64,000 nt of DNA from Eubacteriaceae bacterium Marseille-Q4139 (GTDB lineage: Bacteria; Bacillota; Clostridia; Lachnospirales; Lachnospiraceae), in contig JAGTTQ010000001.1 of the NCBI GenBank assembly GCA_018223415.1, positions 2,963,365 through 3,027,364 of the forward strand, in the 5' to 3' direction. The notes beneath the pieces are model-generated. The model saw only the letters and a list, made by a program, of their open reading frames with translations. It searched no databases and had not been told where the DNA came from. The position numbers and the translations under genes were made by a program. Position 1 is the stretch's first letter; the number at the start of each line of letters is the position of its first letter. Below, in pieces: positions 33,627 to 43,075 of the stretch.

Positions 33627-35135
33627 ATGCCAAGACTGATTTTTACCTCCCACTATCTCCGGGATGCACCGCCAGAACATCTGGAGAATTATGTCCGTTA
33701 TATCGGAACCCGTGAAGGTGTTGAGAAAATCGATGAAAGCAAGCTGTCCCTTCCCGCTACCGGTAACCAGAAAGAACTGAATGCACAACTAATCCGTGAT
33801 ATTCCGCAGACAAAAGAACTGCTGGAATACGCGGATTTTTTATTGCGTCCGACCATCGGGAATGCCTCCGAGTTTATTTCCTGTGCGCTGGAGCAGAACG
33901 TGGATCTTATTGGGAACCGCAAAAACTATGTGGACTATATTGCAAACCGTCCCCGCGTGGAGCGTGTGGGGGAGCATGGTCTGTTCACGGATGCGGGAGT
34001 TCCCGTCGTGTTAAAACGGGTGCAGGAGGATGTGGTAAATCACAAAGGTCCGGTCTGGACGCATGTCATCTCCCTTCGTAGGGAGGATGCAGCGCGGCTT
34101 GGGTATGACAGCGCGTCCCAATGGATGGCACTACTCCGGTCGAAACGGGCCATGCTTTGCAGACACATGAAGATTGACAGTGCAAATCTCCGATGGTACG
34201 CAGCGTTCCACAATGAGGGCCACCATCCCCATGTACATCTGATGGTGTATTCTGCAAAAGACAATGACGGGTATCTGACGAAACCGTCCATTGAAGCCAT
34301 GCGCTCGGAGCTGGCCCATGATATTTTCCGCCAGGATTTCGCAAATCTCTACGAGGAACAAAATCAGGTGCGTGCAGCATTGAAATCCGGAGCGGAAGAT
34401 GTGATACGGCAGAAGGTAGAAGATCTAAAAGGTGAAACCCTTGTAAACGATGAGATTGAGCGAATGATGGTTCTCTTATCCGAGCGCTTAAAAAATACAT
34501 CCGGGAAAAAGGTATATGGGTACCTGAAGCGGGATGTGAAAAATCTGGTGGATCAGATTGTAGATGAACTGGCGAAAGACAGTCGTGTATCAGAACTGTA
34601 TCAGGCATGGGGAAAATGGCAGGATGAAATCCGTTCTACGTATCAAAACGATCTGCCTCCACTCCCGCCTTTGTCAGAACAGAAACAATTTAAAAGTATT
34701 AAAAATATGGTAATCGCAGAAGCATGGAAACTAAGCAGCCATCAGCTGACTTTTGAAGACGAGTATGCTCCAGAACCAGAAATACAATGGATTCAAGAAG
34801 AAGTCCTTCCAGATGGAGAAATGGAACCGGAGCAAGTGGATCCGGACGAAACAGATTTGCCGGAAGGAATGCAAAAAGACAGACCGAAACAACAAAATGT
34901 CTTTCATTCCAGTTGGAGTGATGGCTACAAACGTGCGCGGGGCTATCTATATGGCAGCGAAGAAGTGGGTCAGGACTTTGAGCAGGCATTTGTGTTGTTT
35001 CTTGCGGAGGCGGAAACGGGGAATGCGCTGGCGATGTATGATCTGGGGCGGATGTGTGCGGACGGACTGGGGTGTGAATCAGATTCAGAAGCGGCAGAGC
35101 ATTGGTACCGGAAAGCACTGGGGGGTATCACTTAG
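33627..35135 (+). pseudogene. MobP-type relaxase, N-terminal part (interrupted by transposon)
   Basis: 502 codons remain from ATG 33627 (AGGAGGAAA upstream). The active-site region is intact: 'RWYAAFHNEGHHPHVHLMVYS' with histidines at about residues 199, 200, 202 and 204. A helical linker follows, then the first SEL1-like unit near residue 450-495. After codon 'KAL' at 35115-35120 the frame runs into the transposon and stops at 35133-35135. The lost SEL1 part lies at 43076-44452. The catalytic domain may still work, but the protein is shorter by about 450 residues. The relaxase nicks oriT and guides the single strand to VirD4. Confidence 0.85.
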
Positions 35136-35709
35136 ATAAAGATACCACACCAATCCCACGCTGACTTTTGCTCAACCGATACAGCCGGAGGGCTGGATAA
35201 CAAGAAAAGGCGGTATGCGCCCCGTGGAGGGGTAGCGTACCGCCTTTTTTGTGGGGGTTTCCAAAGGGGGCAACGCCCCCATTTGGCACACGACTTTGCG
35301 AAGCAAAGTGTAGTGTGTTATACGCTCTGTCGGCGTTGCCGTGAAAATGCCGTTGCCGCCGGGGAGGGCAAGGGCATTTGAAGCGGCAGGAAAACAGGGC
35401 TGTGCTTGTGTGGCGTGGAGCCGCAAGCGCAGGTCTGTTTTCGACAGCAGACAGGGCGTATATGAACGCCCCCGTTCTTCGTCCTACGCTCTGACTTGTG
35501 GATAAAGTGTCCCGAAGTTGTGGCTACACTCCCGGAAAAGTAACAGGACAGCGGGTAACCGTCAAGGCTGAAATGAACGGGTTTACACCCGGCCTTGACC
35601 GCCACCCGCCGTCCCACTGAATGGGTGGACAAGGCGGCCAATCCCTCAAAGTGCTTGTCCGCGCTCTTTCTGATTTTGAGGTATTCAGTTTTTCAAAATT
35701 GAATAATCA
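35136..35709. other. Non-coding left end of the transposon
   Basis: About 570 bp without a credible gene. It holds the terminator hairpin at 35207-35250, a strong GC hairpin CCAAAGGGGG/CCCCCATTTGG at about 35262-35287, and a block with TGTCCCGAAG near 35506 that recurs at 38784. These are common in mobilisable Clostridia transposons and may include sites for TnpZ-mediated mobilisation. Confidence 0.5.
35207..35250 (+). terminator. Strong hairpin terminator near the transposon left end
   Basis: AAGGCGGTATGC (35207-35218) pairs with GCGTACCGCCTT (35235-35246), with T residues to 35250. It may insulate the transposon from transcription of the interrupted relaxase gene. Confidence 0.7.
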
Positions 35710-35742
35710 AAATAAATTTTTTCGATTGAAAAAATTTTATTT
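35710..35742 (-). terminator. AT-rich hairpin at the 3' end of ant(6)
   Basis: AAATAAATTTTTTC pairs with GAAAAAATTTTATTT around a GATT loop. It overlaps the ant(6) stop codon and lies in the correct position for a terminator of that minus-strand gene. Confidence 0.55.
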
Positions 35743-36603
35743 GTTATCATCTTCAATGCCATATTTTTTCTTTTGCCGAATCACATAATTACTGATTTTT
35801 TCATCATATAGTGGATACTGGTAATCCAACTGGCATGCCACTTCTGACGAAACCTCCCGGAACAATGCCATACATTGTTCAAAGGATTCCCACATATGGG
35901 GATAGGAATCCATATTATAAGTGGACATAAGTCGTTCCCACAATTCCTCTGGGACATATTGCTTCATAAATTTATAGTTTTTTCCCAAACTGAAATGAAA
36001 TCCCTGTTTGATACCAATCAGCCAGGAAATCATGCGAAGCAATTCTTTTCGTACTATATCATTCATATGGTCAATAGCAAAAAGAATTTCTTTGCGGCAT
36101 AAGCCCTTTACTACATATGTTGTAGTATTCCAAAATTCATTACAGCAATCGTCAAACATTCTTTGAGTAGGCTTCTGCAAGTGGTAGTCTATATCCGTTG
36201 GTATTGGCGGCTTTACGATACGGTTGTCTTTATCCAACAGTAACTTTACCAGTTTATCCCATGTAAAATACTCGTCTATCAGTTCCAGCGGCAGCAAAGT
36301 TAAATCTATCTTAACATCATCAGTAAACAGCATTAAATATGAAAATCCCTTTTCTACAGCTGGAAATAATTCCATATCTTCCGGCTTTTGCAGAATCAAC
36401 CTTTCACCAAATATATCTAGCCATTTATCATCACTTGTGAAGCTGTCCATATCCGTAACAAAAAAAGTAATATCAAAATCCTGAAAATCATCAGGCGGAA
36501 TATTTGTATTTGTTCTAGATCCTTCCAAAGTAACCATGCGAATGCGTTTGTCTGTTTTTGCAAAATTCAAAACAATATCATAAACTTCCTTTTCTGATCT
36601 CAT
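35737..36603 (-). CDS. ant(6): Aminoglycoside 6-adenylyltransferase, ANT(6) family (streptomycin resistance)
   Basis: 288 residues from ATG 36603, after GGAGGAG on the minus strand. 'MRSEKEVYDIVLNFAKTDKRIR' and 'LEGSRTN' followed by 'FQDFDITFFVTD' are the nucleotidyltransferase motif of ANT(6) enzymes (G-S..D-x-D). The rest, including 'WNTTTYVVKGLCRKEILFA', fits the family over its whole length. It adenylates streptomycin at the 6 position. The sequence is nearer in style to the aadE/ANT(6)-Ib group than ANT(6)-Ia as I remember them. It is AT-richer than the flanking transposon backbone, consistent with later acquisition. Confidence 0.9.
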   Translation of the reverse strand: MRSEKEVYDIVLNFAKTDKRIRMVTLEGSRTNTNIPPDDFQDFDITFFVTDMDSFTSDDKWLDIFGERLILQKPEDMELFPAVEKGFSYLMLFTDDVKIDLTLLPLELIDEYFTWDKLVKLLLDKDNRIVKPPIPTDIDYHLQKPTQRMFDDCCNEFWNTTTYVVKGLCRKEILFAIDHMNDIVRKELLRMISWLIGIKQGFHFSLGKNYKFMKQYVPEELWERLMSTYNMDSYPHMWESFEQCMALFREVSSEVACQLDYQYPLYDEKISNYVIRQKKKYGIEDDNK

Positions 36604-36640
36604 TTTTATCTCCTCCAATTATTGAAATGGGCGGGAAGCC

Positions 36641-36721
36641 ATTTTAGGGCTTTCCCGCCTTGATTACCCTTTAGCAAAGACGGGCGGGACTGTCAACGGC
36701 GGCGCATTTATGCGCCGTTCA
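36641..36721. other. Two hairpins between ant(6) and tag
   Basis: GGCGGGAA/TTCCCGCC (36630-36660) and AACGGC-GCGCA/TGCGCCGTT (36697-36721) fill the gap between the two minus-strand genes. They may act as attenuator or leftover ends from cargo recombination. T-runs are weak. Confidence 0.35.
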
Positions 36722-36785
36722 TCTTGACCGTTGACTGGCTCGGCTGGCTTTGCTATCTCTCGATAAATTGTACCGAAATATTGAA

Positions 36786-37355
36786 TTATTCTGGTACATA
36801 CAAATAGCAACCTTTCACATGGTCATTTACAATTCCGATTGCCTGCATATACGCATATATAATCGTGCTGCCTACAAACTTAAAGCCTCGTTTTTTTAAG
36901 TCTTTACTGATTCTATCTGAAAGTGGCGTTGTTGCAGGAATGTCCGCTTCCGATTTGAAATGATTATGAATCGGTCTATTCTTAACATAAGACCAAATAA
37001 ACTTATCAAAACTTCCGTATTCTTCTTGGATTTTGATAAATTGCTGTGCGTTTGTGATTGTCGACTTAATTTTTAATCTATTGCGAACAATATTGGGATT
37101 TTGCATTAACTCATCAATTTTAGTTTCGTCATAGAGAGCAATTTTTTGATAATCAAACTCGTTGAAGGCTTCCTTAAATGCAGCTCTTTTATTTAATATC
37201 GTCAGCCATGATAATCCGGCTTGCATACCTTCAAGAACCAACATTTCAAATAGTTTTCTATCATCATGAACGGGCTTTCCCCATTCCTCATCATGGTATT
37301 CTTTATAGAGTTCTGTGGTTGCCCACGAACATCTTTCTCTATCGTCTTTCTTCAT
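36786..37355 (-). CDS. tag: DNA-3-methyladenine glycosylase I (Tag)
   Basis: 189 residues from ATG 37355 (GGAGG upstream on the minus strand). 'RCSWATTELYKEYHDEEWGKPVHDDRKLFEMLVLEGMQAGLSW'-type start has the WG.P..DD...FE...LE..QAGLSW signature of Tag. The HNHF and 'GCYLYVPE' C-terminus fits. It removes 3-methyladenine from alkylated DNA. Present as transposon cargo beside ant(6), an unusual accessory repair gene. Confidence 0.9.
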   Translation of the reverse strand: MKKDDRERCSWATTELYKEYHDEEWGKPVHDDRKLFEMLVLEGMQAGLSWLTILNKRAAFKEAFNEFDYQKIALYDETKIDELMQNPNIVRNRLKIKSTITNAQQFIKIQEEYGSFDKFIWSYVKNRPIHNHFKSEADIPATTPLSDRISKDLKKRGFKFVGSTIIYAYMQAIGIVNDHVKGCYLYVPE

Positions 37356-37394
37356 GGTATCCTCCGTTTTGTAAAATTTGTTTTTGTCGCCCAC

Positions 37395-38195
37395 TTATTT
37401 TCTCCCCCGCTGTGGGTTTGGATTTTTCAGCAAGTCCGACTTCTGTGCAATCTTTTTCAGCCACTTCTTTTCTTCCTCAGACAGCTTCTTGTAATTCAGT
37501 TTAAGCCGCTTACAGATAAACGCCAAAGCCGCTTGCTCCGGGTCGCTGTCCTCTCTGGCGGTTTCCTCGGCGGTCTGCAAGAAATCTTCCAGCGGGTTGT
37601 CCTCCGGAACGCTGAAAAAATCGTTCTTATGCGCTTCCCGCAGGTCAAAGGCTATCTTGTTTATGTCCTGCTGTATCACATAGCGGCAAAAGCTGTCGTC
37701 GTCAATGTGGGCGGCGATAAGCTGTCGCAGCTGCGGGTCAGTCAAGCCGGGATTGTGTTGTTTCATAATCGTTGCACTCACAGCGTCCACAATGGCGTTT
37801 GCGCTCTGCACCTGCTTTCCCGCTATGCCGTTCACATAGATTTCAAGGTCGGCCATGAGCCGGGGGAAATCCGGGTGCGCCGCCAGTTCACACAAGAGGG
37901 AATTGTCCACCCGCCCGCTTTTCAGCAGTTCAATCATATCGTCACTCAAACGCAGGTCTGCAAGATCGGCGTTTGGGTGATTTTTTGTTTCCGACAGCCC
38001 CAGCAGATAATCGGCGGTCACGCCGTAAAACTTCGCCAGCTTGATAAGGGCATAGTGGCTGATGTCCTTGAAGTCCTCTGCTTCATAGCTTCCCAGCGCA
38101 GACTTGGAGAGGTGCGTCTGCTCCGCAAGCTGTTCCAGCGTCAGCCCACGCTCCACACGCAAGTCTTTTAATCGTTCTTGTATTGATAAAGCCAC
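37395..38195 (-). CDS. XRE-family regulator with long C-terminal domain
   Basis: 266 residues from GTG 38195, after GGAGGG. An N-terminal HTH_3 domain (residues 5-65: 'LTLEQLAEQTHLSKSALGSYE', 'YGVTADYLLGLSE') is followed by about 190 residues without a recognised domain. It probably controls genes of the transposon. Its 3' end is about 40 bp upstream of tag on the same strand. Confidence 0.8.
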   Translation of the reverse strand: MALSIQERLKDLRVERGLTLEQLAEQTHLSKSALGSYEAEDFKDISHYALIKLAKFYGVTADYLLGLSETKNHPNADLADLRLSDDMIELLKSGRVDNSLLCELAAHPDFPRLMADLEIYVNGIAGKQVQSANAIVDAVSATIMKQHNPGLTDPQLRQLIAAHIDDDSFCRYVIQQDINKIAFDLREAHKNDFFSVPEDNPLEDFLQTAEETAREDSDPEQAALAFICKRLKLNYKKLSEEEKKWLKKIAQKSDLLKNPNPQRGRK

Positions 38196-38210
38196 CTTAT
38201 CCCTCCGTCC

Positions 38211-38552
38211 TTACTGTTGATTTAATTCCGTTCCATAATGTTCTGAGGAAAAACCGTTATCAAGAAAAATTGAAAAGAACGGTGTCATCTTATTGTAAAT
38301 CTCCGTATCTTTCGGTTTGGGTAACTGCAAAACCATATTTACAAAATCAGTCGATACCAGTCCCACGATAATTTTTCCGTATTGCCAATCGTCATTTTTG
38401 AGTGTTCCATACTTCAAAGCATACTCAATCCATGTTGTTTCTTCATTCCAACAATGGATTTCAAAGGTTTTCGCTGTCCGAAGATGCTTTTCCATAATCT
38501 TTTTCCATTCATCATTGATAGGCTGCGTATAATCAAATTCTATCTGTTCCAT
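38211..38552 (-). CDS. Unknown protein of transposon cargo, 113 residues
   Basis: Soluble protein, 'FEIHCWNEETTWIEYALKYGTLKNDDWQYGKIIVGLVS' in the centre. No domain recognised. It is encoded 15 bp upstream of the XRE gene on the same strand, so it may be co-transcribed. Confidence 0.5.
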   Translation of the reverse strand: MEQIEFDYTQPINDEWKKIMEKHLRTAKTFEIHCWNEETTWIEYALKYGTLKNDDWQYGKIIVGLVSTDFVNMVLQLPKPKDTEIYNKMTPFFSIFLDNGFSSEHYGTELNQQ

Positions 38553-38993
38553 AAGTCACGCCCTCTACTCATTTTGCTACCATTTTACCACAATTCCGAG
38601 AGCGTGGAAATAGCCTGTTTTTTAAGCCGATTTCCTACCTTTCGGATATACGGGGCGGGCGGTCATTTAGGTGTAGACTTATCTTAGTTCATCGATGGAC
38701 AGCACCTTGAAAACAGAATGACCGTCCGAAAAGGAATACCCCGGCTGGGGAAGCATCGCAAGGAACCGAGCTTCGGGACAAAATGTCCCGAAGTATGGGG
38801 AGCGTGCCAACGCCGGAACACGCCGCTATTGTCGGGGCCCCCGCAAAGCCGCATGGCTTTGTGGGGAGAGGAGGAGCAGCGGAGCGAGTGAGTTTTGCCG
38901 CTTGCGGTGAAACGAACGATACGCAGCTTGCGACGACGAGGCAGGAAGCCTTTTCGGGGAGAACGGCAACGGAAAGCAAAATGGAGGGAACGC
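38553..38993. other. Non-coding region of the transposon backbone with a perfect hairpin
   Basis: About 440 bp without a supported gene. The perfect hairpin CTTCGGGACA/TGTCCCGAAG (38771-38780, 38784-38793) repeats a sequence at 35503-35515 near the left end. The cargo block (ant(6), tag, XRE) lies between these two copies, so they may mark the border of an exchangeable segment. It also provides the leader of the Cys-rich gene. Confidence 0.5.
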
Positions 38994-39407
38994 ATGAGAG
39001 ATAACCCCTATAAAGACTTGCCGCCACTGGAACGCAGGCCGGACGGTTCCCTTTACCGCATGACACCGGCGCAGAGAAAACAGGCGGCCAGCCTGATACG
39101 CCGGGAGTGTTGTTGCCGTGAGGACGGCAACTGCATTGTCCTTGATGATGGGGACACCTGCACCTGCCCGCAGACGATTTCTTTCTCGGTCTGCTGTAAG
39201 TGGTTCCGCTGGGCGGTCTTGCCGCTGGACGGGACGCTGGAAGCGGAAATTTTCCGGGATAAGGACTTGAAACGCTGTGCGGTCTGCGGTGGCGTGTTCG
39301 TCCCCAAATCCAACCGGGCAAAATACTGCCCCGGCTGTGCCGCCAGAGTTCACAGGCGGCAGAAAACAGAAAGTGAACGGAAAAGGAGGTCTGCTGTGGA
39401 CGGTTAG
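38994..39407 (+). CDS. Cys-rich zinc-binding protein of the transposon
   Basis: 137 residues from ATG 38994 (GGAGGGAACGC upstream). Two cysteine clusters: 'RRECCCREDGNCIVLDDGDTCTCP' and 'CCKWF', then a C-terminal zinc ribbon 'RCAVCGGVFVPKSNRAKYCPGCA'. It resembles the cysteine-rich protein found near the repA/mob genes of Clostridia transposons. A role in DNA binding is likely but unproved. Confidence 0.65.
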   Translation: MRDNPYKDLPPLERRPDGSLYRMTPAQRKQAASLIRRECCCREDGNCIVLDDGDTCTCPQTISFSVCCKWFRWAVLPLDGTLEAEIFRDKDLKRCAVCGGVFVPKSNRAKYCPGCAARVHRRQKTESERKRRSAVDG

Positions 39408-39518
39408 GAGCGAAAAAAGCCTTGATTTATCAGGCTTTGCAAGCCCCAAACCGGGGCAGGTGGTATAAAGTATCGCCCGCCCCGGAAAACGGGCTTCTAA
39501 CCGTCCACAAAACGAACT

Positions 39519-39914
39519 ATGACAAATACCATCTATATCCACCAGCCGGAAAAGGCGTTCAGCTTCACCCGGCTCCCGAATTTTCTCTTTGAAGCCCCCA
39601 CATTCAAGCCCCTGTCCAACGAGGCAAAGGTTCTGTATGCCTTTATCCTGCGCCGGACAGAGTTATCCCGCAAGAATGGGTGGGCGGATGACTGCGGACG
39701 GATTTTCCTGTATTACCCTATCTGTGAAGTGGTTGACCTGCTCCATTGTGGGCGGCAGAAAGCGGTGAATACCCTGCGGGAACTGCAATACGCCGGACTG
39801 GTGGAGATCCAGAAGCAGGGCTGTGGAAAACCCAACCGCATTTTCCCAAAATCCTATGAAGCGGTTCCAAACACCGACTTTAAGAAATCCCGTTCTGGTA
39901 CACCGGAGGACTGA
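39519..39914 (+). CDS. RepA_N-type replication initiator, short form
   Basis: 131 residues. 'FTRLPNFLFEAPTFKPLSNEAKVLYAFILRRTELSRKNGW' matches the N-terminal winged-helix domain of RepA_N replication initiators, with 'GRQKAVNTLRELQYAGLVEIQKQG'. The full-length protein in plasmids is about twice as long, so either this is the short transposon form or a truncation. Upstream of the mobilisation gene; may aid strand replacement after transfer. Confidence 0.75.
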   Translation: MTNTIYIHQPEKAFSFTRLPNFLFEAPTFKPLSNEAKVLYAFILRRTELSRKNGWADDCGRIFLYYPICEVVDLLHCGRQKAVNTLRELQYAGLVEIQKQGCGKPNRIFPKSYEAVPNTDFKKSRSGTPED

Positions 39915-40096
39915 AAACCGTACCCATGAAGTACGGAAATCACTCCTGAGACGTACGAAAACCGGACGGTATATAGAAATACAAAGATAAAAAGATTGAT
40001 TTATATTCTATCCATTCCAATCCTATCCGAGCTATTTTCTGCGGGATTTTCCCTGTGGAAAACCCCGGATAGGAAAGGAATGGGGAAAGGAGCAGA

Positions 40097-41041
40097 ATGG
40101 CACAACACGCAATTTTACGGTTTGAGAAGCACAAGGGCAACCCGGCAAGGCCGCTGGAAGCCCATCACGAAAGACAGAAAGAACAGTATGCCAGCAATCC
40201 CGACATTGACACAAGCCGGAGCAAATACAACTTCCATATCGTCAAGCCGGAGGGACGCTATTACCACTTCATTCAGAGCCGGATTGAGCAGGCCGGGTGC
40301 CGAACCCGCAAGGACAGCACACGGTTTGTCGATACGCTGGTAACTGCCAGCCCGGAGTTTTTCAAGGGGAAATCCCCAAAGGAGATACAGGCGTTTTTCC
40401 AGAGGGCGGCGGACTTCCTCATTGGCCGGGTAGGACGGGAAAATATCGTGTCGGCGGTGGTACACATGGACGAGAAAACGCCCCACCTGCATTTGACCTT
40501 TGTTCCGCTGACAAAGGACAACCGCCTGTGTGCAAAGGAGATTATCGGCAACCGGGCAAACCTGACGAAGTGGCAGGACGATTTTCACGCCTATATGGTG
40601 GAGAAATATCCTGACTTGGAGCGTGGGGAGAGCGCCAGCAGGACAGGCCGGAAGCATATCCCCACCCGGCTTTTCAAACAGGCGGTTTCCCTCTCCCGGC
40701 AGGCAAGAGCCATTGAAGCCACACTGGACGGCATTAACCCGCTGAACGCCGGAAAGAAAAAAGAGGAAGCCCTCTCCATGCTGAAAAAGTGGTTCCCGCA
40801 GATGGAGAATTTCTCCGGGCAGTTGAAAAAGTACAAGGTCACAATCAATGACCTGCTGGCGGAGAATGAGAAGTTGGAAGCAAGGGCAAAGGCCAGCGAA
40901 AAAGGAAAGATGAAAGATACGATGGAACGGGCAAAGCTGAAAAGCGAACTGGACAATTTACAGCGGCTGGTTGACCGTATCCCGCCGGATATACTGGCGG
41001 AACTGAAACGTCAGCAGCGGCACACGGTAAAGGAAAGGTGA
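40097..41041 (+). CDS. tnpZ: MobV/Pre-type mobilisation relaxase (TnpZ-like)
   Basis: 314 residues. 'HAILRFEKHKG' start and the metal-binding motif H123-M-D-E-K-T-P-H130-L-H132 identify a MobV/Pre relaxase, with a C-terminal coiled coil. TnpZ of Tn4451 mobilises the excised circle when helped by a conjugative element. The ribosome site GGAAAGGAG precedes the ATG. Because the transposon sits in an ICE, this gives it a second possible path of transfer. Confidence 0.85.
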   Translation: MAQHAILRFEKHKGNPARPLEAHHERQKEQYASNPDIDTSRSKYNFHIVKPEGRYYHFIQSRIEQAGCRTRKDSTRFVDTLVTASPEFFKGKSPKEIQAFFQRAADFLIGRVGRENIVSAVVHMDEKTPHLHLTFVPLTKDNRLCAKEIIGNRANLTKWQDDFHAYMVEKYPDLERGESASRTGRKHIPTRLFKQAVSLSRQARAIEATLDGINPLNAGKKKEEALSMLKKWFPQMENFSGQLKKYKVTINDLLAENEKLEARAKASEKGKMKDTMERAKLKSELDNLQRLVDRIPPDILAELKRQQRHTVKER

Positions 41042-41113
41042 TAGATATAAGCAGAAATTTTCGCCGCCTTTGTGCGGCATTGTACCTTGAAAACTGAATA
41101 TGGAGGACACTGG

Positions 41114-41308
41114 ATGGCAAAAAGTGAAAGCGATATTTTTACACCCCGAACAGGGCAGGTTATACAAGCAGAGAACGGCACGCAGTATTTTGTATGTGGG
41201 AACAACCGTATAAAAATCTCCGAACACTTCGCCGCAGGCGGGAAGCCCCTCGGTGATCTGATTGTAGATGTGGTGCGGCATACCGCAGAAAAAGCCGCTT
41301 CAACCTGA
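41114..41308 (+). CDS. tnpW: TnpW-like small transposon protein
   Basis: 64 residues from ATG 41114 after TGGAGGACAC. 'MAKSESDIFTP' and 'GTQYFVCGNNRIKISEHF' match the small TnpW protein of Tn4451-type elements as I recall it. Its role is not established; it always precedes the recombinase gene. A 10-bp inverted repeat follows before tnpX. Confidence 0.7.
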   Translation: MAKSESDIFTPRTGQVIQAENGTQYFVCGNNRIKISEHFAAGGKPLGDLIVDVVRHTAEKAAST

Positions 41309-41329
41309 TAGCCCATCATTGATAACACG

Positions 41330-41379
41330 CCCACGCTTATGATATAATTGCCATAGAGCAAAAGTATTGTAAGCGTGGG
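41330..41379 (+). promoter_or_regulatory. tnpX leader: inverted repeat around a -10-like site
   Basis: CCCACGCTTA (41330-41339) and TAAGCGTGGG (41370-41379) are perfect inverted arms 30 bp apart. A TATAAT-like sequence (41343-41348) lies in the loop. A regulator or TnpX itself may bind here. Confidence 0.5.
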
Positions 41380-41407
41380 TTGTTTCTTTAGAAGGAGGAT
41401 TTTTACG

Positions 41408-43030
41408 GTGAAACAACCTTACAATACTACGATTTACAACACGGCGCTTTATATGAGATTGAGCCGGGACGATGAACTGCAAGGAGAAAGCGGGAGTATT
41501 CAGACACAACGCATGATGCTCCGGCAATATGCCGCCGAGCATGGCCTGAATGTCATAGATGAATATATCGACGATGGATGGTCTGGAACGAACTTTGACA
41601 GGCCGGATTTTCAGAGAATGATTGATGACATTGAGGACGGGAAAATCAACTGCGTTGTTACGAAGGATTTATCCCGCTTAGGCAGAAACTACATTCTGAC
41701 CGGCCAGTACACGGAAATCTACTTTCCCAGCAAAGGCGTCCGCTATATCGCTGTCAATGACAATGTGGACACCATCAACGGAGAGAATGAGCTTGCCCCA
41801 TTCCTCAACATTCTGAATGAAATGCACGCCCGCCAGACCAGCAAAAAGGTAAAGGCGGCCATGCGGACACGGTTCGCAAATGGCGCACACTATGGAGCCT
41901 ATGCTCCGCTTGGCTATGTCAAAGACCCAGATAAGAAAGGCCATCTTCTGATTGACCCGGAAACAAGGTGGATTATCGAAAAGATTTTTGACCTTGCCGT
42001 TCATGGCCGGGGAGCCGCCAGCATTACACGGATTTTGGTCGAAGAAAAAGTACCTACTCCCGGCTGGCTGAATTTCCAGAGATACGGCACTTTCGCAAAT
42101 ATCTATGCCGGAGCGTCGGAGGAAAAAGCCTATGCGTGGACGATAGCGCAGGTGAAAAGTATTCTGAAAGAGGAAACCTATATCGGACACAGCGTCCACA
42201 ATAAGCAGACCAATATTTCATTCAAAAACAAGAAGAAAGTACGCAAGCCAAAAGAGGAATGGTATCGTGTGGAGAACACCCACGAAGCGATTATTTCCGA
42301 AGATGTGTTCCGTCAAGTACAGGAGCAGATTTGCAACAGGCGCAGACGGCAGAAGAACGGCACAACACAGATATTTTCCGGGCTGGTAAAATGTGCGGAC
42401 TGCGGCTGGTCGCTGGCCTATGGTATGAACAGCCAGAACAAAAATCCCTATGCCCACTACCATTGTAGCAAGTACGGGCAAGGATTGCACCAGTGTTCCA
42501 TGCACTATATCCGCTATGATGTGCTTTACGCCTATGTCCTTTCCCGTCTGCAATACTGGTCTGTGCTGGCACAGCAGGATGGGGACAAACTTCTGAAACG
42601 GCTACTTAACGCCAGCGACAAGGAACGCAATACTGCAAGGAAGCGGCAGACAGCCGAACTGAAAAAGGCGGAAAAGCGCAAAGCAGAAGTAGACACCCTG
42701 TTTGCAAAAATGTATGAGGACTGGTCTGCCGGACGCATTACAGAATACAATTTCAATATGCTGTCCGAAAAGTATCAGGGCGAACAGCGAGAATTGGACG
42801 CAAAAATTGAACGGCTTCACGAAGCGATGGAGGTCGCCGCCCAGACAGCGGTTGACGCTGAAAAGTGGATAGGTCTGATGAAACAGTATGTCAATCCCAC
42901 AGAATTGACGGCTGAACTTCTGAATACGCTGATTGAAAAAATCCTTGTCCATGAAGCGGTCAAAAGTGAGGACGGAAGCCGGGAACAGGAGGTAGAAATC
43001 TTCTACCGCTTTATCGGCAAAATCGAATGA
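41408..43030 (+). CDS. tnpX: Large serine recombinase (TnpX/TndX-like)
   Basis: 540 residues from GTG 41408 (GAAGGAGG upstream). The catalytic Ser19 lies in YMRLSRDD. 'QTQRMMLRQYAAEHGLNVIDEYIDDGWSG', 'VVTKDLSRLGRNY' and a C-terminal zinc ribbon with 'CADCGWSL..YHCSKYGQGLHQCSMHYI' and a coiled coil complete the family. It excises and inserts the transposon through a circular intermediate, cutting at a 2-bp core. It is the last gene and lies next to the right end. Confidence 0.93.
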   Translation: MKQPYNTTIYNTALYMRLSRDDELQGESGSIQTQRMMLRQYAAEHGLNVIDEYIDDGWSGTNFDRPDFQRMIDDIEDGKINCVVTKDLSRLGRNYILTGQYTEIYFPSKGVRYIAVNDNVDTINGENELAPFLNILNEMHARQTSKKVKAAMRTRFANGAHYGAYAPLGYVKDPDKKGHLLIDPETRWIIEKIFDLAVHGRGAASITRILVEEKVPTPGWLNFQRYGTFANIYAGASEEKAYAWTIAQVKSILKEETYIGHSVHNKQTNISFKNKKKVRKPKEEWYRVENTHEAIISEDVFRQVQEQICNRRRRQKNGTTQIFSGLVKCADCGWSLAYGMNSQNKNPYAHYHCSKYGQGLHQCSMHYIRYDVLYAYVLSRLQYWSVLAQQDGDKLLKRLLNASDKERNTARKRQTAELKKAEKRKAEVDTLFAKMYEDWSAGRITEYNFNMLSEKYQGEQRELDAKIERLHEAMEVAAQTAVDAEKWIGLMKQYVNPTELTAELLNTLIEKILVHEAVKSEDGSREQEVEIFYRFIGKIE

Positions 43031-43075
43031 CACATCTTGAGATACCCAACAATATCTTTAACTAAGGGAAACTGG

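Larger units (their letters stand above)
35121..43075 (+). mobile_element. Tn4451-like serine transposon carrying ant(6) and a 3-methyladenine glycosylase gene, inserted in the relaxase
   Basis: About 7.95 kb. It splits the SEL1 domain of the relaxase. Joining left 'AAAGCACTGGG' to right 'GGCATTCCTCGCT' restores an open frame (KALGAFLAAE), with a GG shared at both junctions. Ends show imperfect inverted repeats: left GTATCACTTAGATAAAGATA (35125-35144) and right-strand GTTTCCCTTAGTTAAAGATA (43072 downward), 16 of 20 identical. The genes for TnpX, TnpW, TnpZ and RepA follow the order of Tn4451-type and related mobilisable elements. The exact ends are uncertain by about 3 bp. Confidence 0.85.

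Noticed and set aside
38689..39542. Long minus-strand frames opposite the Cys-rich gene
   Set aside because: Low-complexity Pro/Arg/Ser content typical of GC-rich antisense; the plus-strand gene has zinc ribbon motifs and a ribosome site.
41408..43030. TnpX as the integrase of the whole ICE
   Set aside because: It lies within clear transposon ends that interrupt the relaxase gene. The ICE must have its own integrase outside this window or has lost it.
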